Origin: Pseudomonadota bacterium
GTDB taxonomy: Bacteria > Pseudomonadota > Gammaproteobacteria > Steroidobacterales > Steroidobacteraceae
Assembly (NCBI GenBank): GCA_021780395.1
Contig: JAJXYU010000326.1
Location: forward strand, 1 to 29,739
Length of the DNA: 29,739 bases
Direction: 5' to 3'
The notes beneath the pieces are model-generated. The model had not been told where the DNA came from and did not search any database. It worked only from the letters and a program-made list of their open reading frames with translations. A program made the position numbers and the translations under genes. Positions 26,747-29,739 of this stretch are shown one piece after another; positions within the stretch are counted from its first letter, which is position 1; every line of letters begins with the position of its first letter.

Positions 26747-29281
26747 CTAGAAAATCGATTTCTCGGACTCGGCCGGCTTCGCGCTCCCCTTGCCCTCCGG
26801 CCCCTCCGGCTTCGGCAGGTTGCCCTCGATGAATTTCTCCATGATCGCGTTCGGGTCATCCGCGCTCGCGAGCAGCCCGGTCTCGGGGTTGATCCGCGCG
26901 GTCACGATCCCGTTGGGCATCGGCACGCGGCGCAAGGGCACGCCCTCGAGCGCCTGATGCATGAAATAGGTCCAGATCGGCACCGCGGTGCGCCCGCCTT
27001 CCTCGCCCGGGCCGAGCGATTGGTCCTGGTCGAAGCCGACCCAAACCGTCGCGACCAGGTCGCCGTTGAAGCCGGAGAACCAGGCGTCGCGTTGATCGTT
27101 CGTGGTGCCGGTCTTGCCGGCGACGTCATCGCGGTGCAGCACGCGGGCGCGGATGCCGGTCCCGTGGCGAATCACGTCCGCCATCATGTCGGCGAGCAGG
27201 TAGGCGATTTGCGGGCGGATCACCTGCGGTGCGAGGTATTGGCCCGGGATCAGGAACTTGCCGTCCGGCTGGCCCGTGTCGAGTGCCGAGGAGGCAGGGG
27301 CGCTCGCGGCCGTCACCAGCGGCGTTCCCGGGGTGAGCGGCGTGGCGGGTGATGGTGGCGGGGTCTCGGTAGCGCTCGTCCCGAGCGAGCCGAGCGCCTG
27401 CGCCGGGGGTAGCGCCTGCTCGCCGCAGTCGAAGCACGCGATCGGCGGATCGGCCTGGAACACCGTGTTCCCGCTCTCGTCGACGATCCGGTCGATGAAA
27501 TAGGGACTCACGCGGAAGCCACCGTTCGCGAACGGCGCGTAGGCCTCGGCGAGCTGCAGCGGCGTCACGTCCGCGGTGCCGAGCGCGAGGGTCAGGTTGT
27601 CCGGCAGCTGGGCCTTGGTGAAGCCGAAGCGCGTCACGTAGTTGCGTGCGTACTCGCCGCCGATGTCGCGCATCAGGCGCACCGTGACCAGGTTGCGCGA
27701 GCGCACCAGCGCGATCCGCAGGCGCGTCGGCCCGTAGAACTTGTTCGCATCGTTCTGCGGTCGCCAGGCCTTCGCGTCGGTCGCTCCACCGAGCACGATC
27801 GGCGCGTCGAGGATCACGCTCGCCGGCGTGTACCCCTTGTCGAACGCCGCCGCATAGATGAACGGCTTGAACGCCGAACCCGGCTGGCGCTCGGCCTGGG
27901 TCGCGCGATTGAAGTTGCTCTGGTAGTAATCGAAGCCGCCGTCGAGCGCGGCAATCGCGCCGTCATGCGGGTCGATCGCGACCAGCGCCGCCTGTGCCTG
28001 CGGGACCTGCACGAACTGCAGGTTCTGCGCCGTGGTGCCGACCGTGTAGATCACGTCGCCGCGGTGGAACACGTCCGAGGCGGTGCGGGGCGCCTGGCCG
28101 ACGTTGCCGCCGGCGAGCGCCCGTCGCGCCCAGTCGATCTTGTCCCAGGGGAGCGTGACCACGCCCAGGTTCTCGACGAAGATCCGGGCGCTCTTCGGCG
28201 CGACGCTCTCGACGACGGCCGGGCGCAGCCCGCCGACGTCCGGGAAGCGGCCGAGCGCGGCGGAGAGCGCACGCGGGTTCGGTGCTTGGCGCAGGCTCAG
28301 GTGTCCCACCGGACCGCGATAACCGTGGCGGCGATCGTATTCCAGCAAGCCGGTCCGCAGCGCGACATTCGCGGCGAGCTGCAGGCGCGAGTCGATCGTC
28401 GTGATCACCTTGTAGCCGCTGGTGTAGATCCCGTTGCCGTACATCGCGAGCAATGCCGAGCGCACCATCTCCGCGACGTAGGGCGCCTGCACCTCGCGCG
28501 TCGGTCCATGGACGTAGGTCGCGACCGGACTGGCGATCGCCGCCGCATAATCGGCCTGGCTGATGTAGCCGAGATCGCGCATCCGGCCGAGCACGTACGC
28601 GCGGCGGATCCGCGCGGCCGCCGGATTCACGACCGGGTTGATGTCCGAGGGGGCCTTCGGGAGCCCGGCGATCATCGCCATCTCGGGCAGGGTGAGCTGA
28701 TCGAGCGTCTTGCCGTAGTACACCTCGGCCGCGGCGCCGATGCCGTAGGCGCGTTCGCCGAGGAAGGTCCGATTCGCGTAGATTGAAAAGATGTCCTGCT
28801 TCGAGTACTGGGCGTCCATCAGCAGCGACAGGTAGATCTCGCTCAGCTTGCGCTTCATGTCGCGCCGCGGCGAAAGGTAGACGTCACGCGCGACCTGCAT
28901 CGTGATCGTGCTGCCGCCCTCGCGCACGCCCCCGGCCCGCAGGTCGGCCAGGGCCGCACGGACGATGCCTTCCCAGTCGACCCCCGGATGCTGGAAGAAA
29001 CGATCATCTTCGGCCGCGAGGAACGCGTCGACCTGCAGCTTCGGAATCTCGTCGTAACGCACCGGGATGCGCCGTTGCTCGCCGAGCGAGGCGATCAACC
29101 GGCCATCGCGCGTATAGACGCGCAGCGGCACCTGCAACTGCACGTCGCGCAGGGTATCGACGTTCGGCAGGCCCGGCTTCAGGTAGACATACGCGCAGAC
29201 GTTCGCGAAGACGAACAATGTTGCGGCGCCAACACCGAGGATGCAAATGCGAGATATGAGAACCAGGTATCGTTTGAGCAC
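26747..29281 (-). CDS. mrcA: Penicillin-binding protein 1A (bifunctional)
   Basis: Inner-membrane peptidoglycan glycosyltransferase and transpeptidase. The 844-residue product has one N-terminal membrane helix (about 7-33), a GT51 domain with catalytic AAEDDRFFQHPG (Glu91) and GGSTITMQVARD, an OB-like insert (about 320-410), and a transpeptidase with SAFK (469-472), SRN (528-530) and KTGT (723-726). A Pro/Thr/Ala-rich stretch (about 622-672) lies within the transpeptidase, preceded by a CFDC pair. The start is a GTG at 29281 with a weak ribosome site. It is divergent from the riboswitch-preceded gene at the right edge. Confidence 0.96.
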   Translation of the reverse strand: MLKRYLVLISRICILGVGAATLFVFANVCAYVYLKPGLPNVDTLRDVQLQVPLRVYTRDGRLIASLGEQRRIPVRYDEIPKLQVDAFLAAEDDRFFQHPGVDWEGIVRAALADLRAGGVREGGSTITMQVARDVYLSPRRDMKRKLSEIYLSLLMDAQYSKQDIFSIYANRTFLGERAYGIGAAAEVYYGKTLDQLTLPEMAMIAGLPKAPSDINPVVNPAAARIRRAYVLGRMRDLGYISQADYAAAIASPVATYVHGPTREVQAPYVAEMVRSALLAMYGNGIYTSGYKVITTIDSRLQLAANVALRTGLLEYDRRHGYRGPVGHLSLRQAPNPRALSAALGRFPDVGGLRPAVVESVAPKSARIFVENLGVVTLPWDKIDWARRALAGGNVGQAPRTASDVFHRGDVIYTVGTTAQNLQFVQVPQAQAALVAIDPHDGAIAALDGGFDYYQSNFNRATQAERQPGSAFKPFIYAAAFDKGYTPASVILDAPIVLGGATDAKAWRPQNDANKFYGPTRLRIALVRSRNLVTVRLMRDIGGEYARNYVTRFGFTKAQLPDNLTLALGTADVTPLQLAEAYAPFANGGFRVSPYFIDRIVDESGNTVFQADPPIACFDCGEQALPPAQALGSLGTSATETPPPSPATPLTPGTPLVTAASAPASSALDTGQPDGKFLIPGQYLAPQVIRPQIAYLLADMMADVIRHGTGIRARVLHRDDVAGKTGTTNDQRDAWFSGFNGDLVATVWVGFDQDQSLGPGEEGGRTAVPIWTYFMHQALEGVPLRRVPMPNGIVTARINPETGLLASADDPNAIMEKFIEGNLPKPEGPEGKGSAKPAESEKSIF

Positions 29282-29339
29282 GTAAAACCGTTCTAACTTA
29301 TTGCCCGGCGGAATTGCGCAGGCAGTTTACCGCCTGATC

Positions 29340-29422
29340 AAGGGGCATACCCATCGAAAGGTGGGGACGCAAAGCTTCCGGTCTAAGGGCCGACCGTGCC
29401 TAGGATAGCGGGGTTGCCGGAT
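29340..29422 (+). promoter_or_regulatory. c-di-GMP-I (GEMM-I) riboswitch aptamer
   Basis: The plus strand closely follows the class I c-di-GMP aptamer: GGGGCATACCC, GAAA tetraloop (29356-29359), GGTGGGGACGCAAAGC, TTCCGGTCTAA, then TAGGATAGCGGGGTTGCCGG with the tetraloop-receptor side. Mapped on the V. cholerae Vc2 structure, the ligand-contacting bases are present: G20 is 29345, A47 is 29372, C92 is 29417. G at position 20 indicates c-di-GMP rather than the A20 subtype for cyclic AMP-GMP. It faces the gene starting at 29707, about 285 nt away. Confidence 0.93.
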
Positions 29423-29432
29423 TTCGAGGTGC

Positions 29433-29456
29433 CGGGTTCGCTTGACGGCGAGCCCG
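29433..29456 (+). promoter_or_regulatory. Stem-loop after the aptamer, possible expression platform
   Basis: GGGTTCGC (29434-29441) and GCGAGCCC (29448-29455) with one G-U pair, extended by C29433-G29456, form a 9-bp hairpin with a 6-nt loop, about 11 nt after the aptamer. No U-run follows, so it is not a plain intrinsic terminator. A second small stem, GCCGGC twice (29554-29559, 29567-29572), lies further on. Confidence 0.4.
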
Positions 29457-29629
29457 CGCCCTACGCGATCTGTACACGCCGGCACCCGTTCCATTCTGGT
29501 ACGACCATCGGACCTCCGACCGTCTTCGCCCGCCCTGCTTGAGAGACAACGCCGCCGGCCGGAAGTGCCGGCGATCGGCTGGCCAGGAGCGATTAACGTG
29601 AGTGCGATCACGGTCGATTTAACAGTTTC

Positions 29630-29658
29630 TTGATAAGTTTTTGATCCATAGCTAATCT
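29630..29658 (+). promoter_or_regulatory. Candidate promoter downstream of the riboswitch
   Basis: TTGATA (29630-29635, 5 of 6), 17-bp spacer, TAATCT (29653-29658, 3 of 6) in an AT-rich stretch. If real it would drive the 29707 gene without the riboswitch. The low GC alone could produce such a match. Confidence 0.3.
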
Positions 29659-29706
29659 GATGCACAAGTTTCGACCTACAAGATACTGACCAAAAAAGGA
29701 AAAATC

Positions 29707-29739
29707 GTGTGGTCGTTCGTTAAGCGGTATCGCCCCCTG
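29707..29739 (+). CDS. 5' end of a plus-strand gene, probably pilM
   Basis: A GTG at 29707 with AAAAAAGGA ending 6 bases upstream opens a frame to the window end, reading (M)WSFVKRYRPL. PilM proteins often begin with a short basic stretch followed by PLLGIDIS, and pilMNOPQ is commonly divergent from mrcA in gammaproteobacteria. The 11 codons fit but cannot prove it. PilM is a cytoplasmic, actin-like part of the type IV pilus assembly complex. Confidence 0.55.
   Translation, partial: MWSFVKRYRPL

Noticed and set aside
29327..29665. 112-codon minus-strand frame over the riboswitch region
   Set aside because: It is antisense to a structured RNA element and has no coding character.
29660..29689. 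Nine-codon upstream ORF (MHKFRPTRY) before the right-edge gene
   Set aside because: No ribosome site, and such short frames occur by chance.

Overview
The window is high-GC chromosomal DNA, most likely from an aerobic gammaproteobacterium. The gene order yicC-gmk-rpoZ-spoT-ridA-recG, ubiC-ubiA for ubiquinone, and a PBP1a gene divergent from what looks like pilM all point that way. The genus cannot be fixed from sequence alone. Nearly all of it is tightly packed housekeeping genes with short overlaps.

Layout. 1-2500 (minus): cytochrome c oxidase subunit I (cut by the window edge), subunit II, and a DUF2244 membrane protein. 2556-5197 (minus): biotin genes bioB-bioC-bioD behind a recognisable sigma70-type promoter. 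5322-12577 (minus): the long unit gmk-rpoZ-spoT-ridA-recG-ubiC-ubiA, covering GMP kinase, RNA polymerase omega, ppGpp metabolism, an imine deaminase, a branch-migration helicase and ubiquinone synthesis. 16628-17491 (minus): yicC, which once sat directly upstream of gmk. 17555-20778 (plus): PP2C phosphatase, rph, rdgB and hemW, joined by overlaps. 21190-26119 (plus): rpmE, gltA, a secreted PQQ-type beta-propeller and a Deg/HtrA-type protease. 26116-29281 (minus): a conserved hypothetical gene and mrcA (PBP1a).

The one accessory region is 12587-16655, a decayed integrative/mobilizable element lodged in the 3' end of yicC. It is flanked by a 23-bp imperfect direct repeat of the yicC tail and carries paired AGCTACA repeats at both ends. 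It holds a chimeric HsdR/mobilization ORF, a relaxase, a Fic-HTH protein with an overlapping small partner behind nested palindromes, and an integrase that has lost its catalytic domain. It separates yicC from gmk and leaves a 12-codon relic of yicC just before the gmk start.

At the right edge, between mrcA and a plus-strand gene cut by the window, is a clear c-di-GMP-I riboswitch aptamer with the c-di-GMP-type guanine. The truncated gene starts like PilM, and mrcA/pilMNOPQ divergence is a common gammaproteobacterial arrangement. The sequence therefore suggests riboswitch control of a type IV pilus assembly operon. Other points of note are a probable CTG start codon for hemW, a Glu-to-Ala change in the CuA motif of COX2, a DnaA-box pair beside an AT-rich patch before rpmE, and a gltA-propeller-protease gene set.
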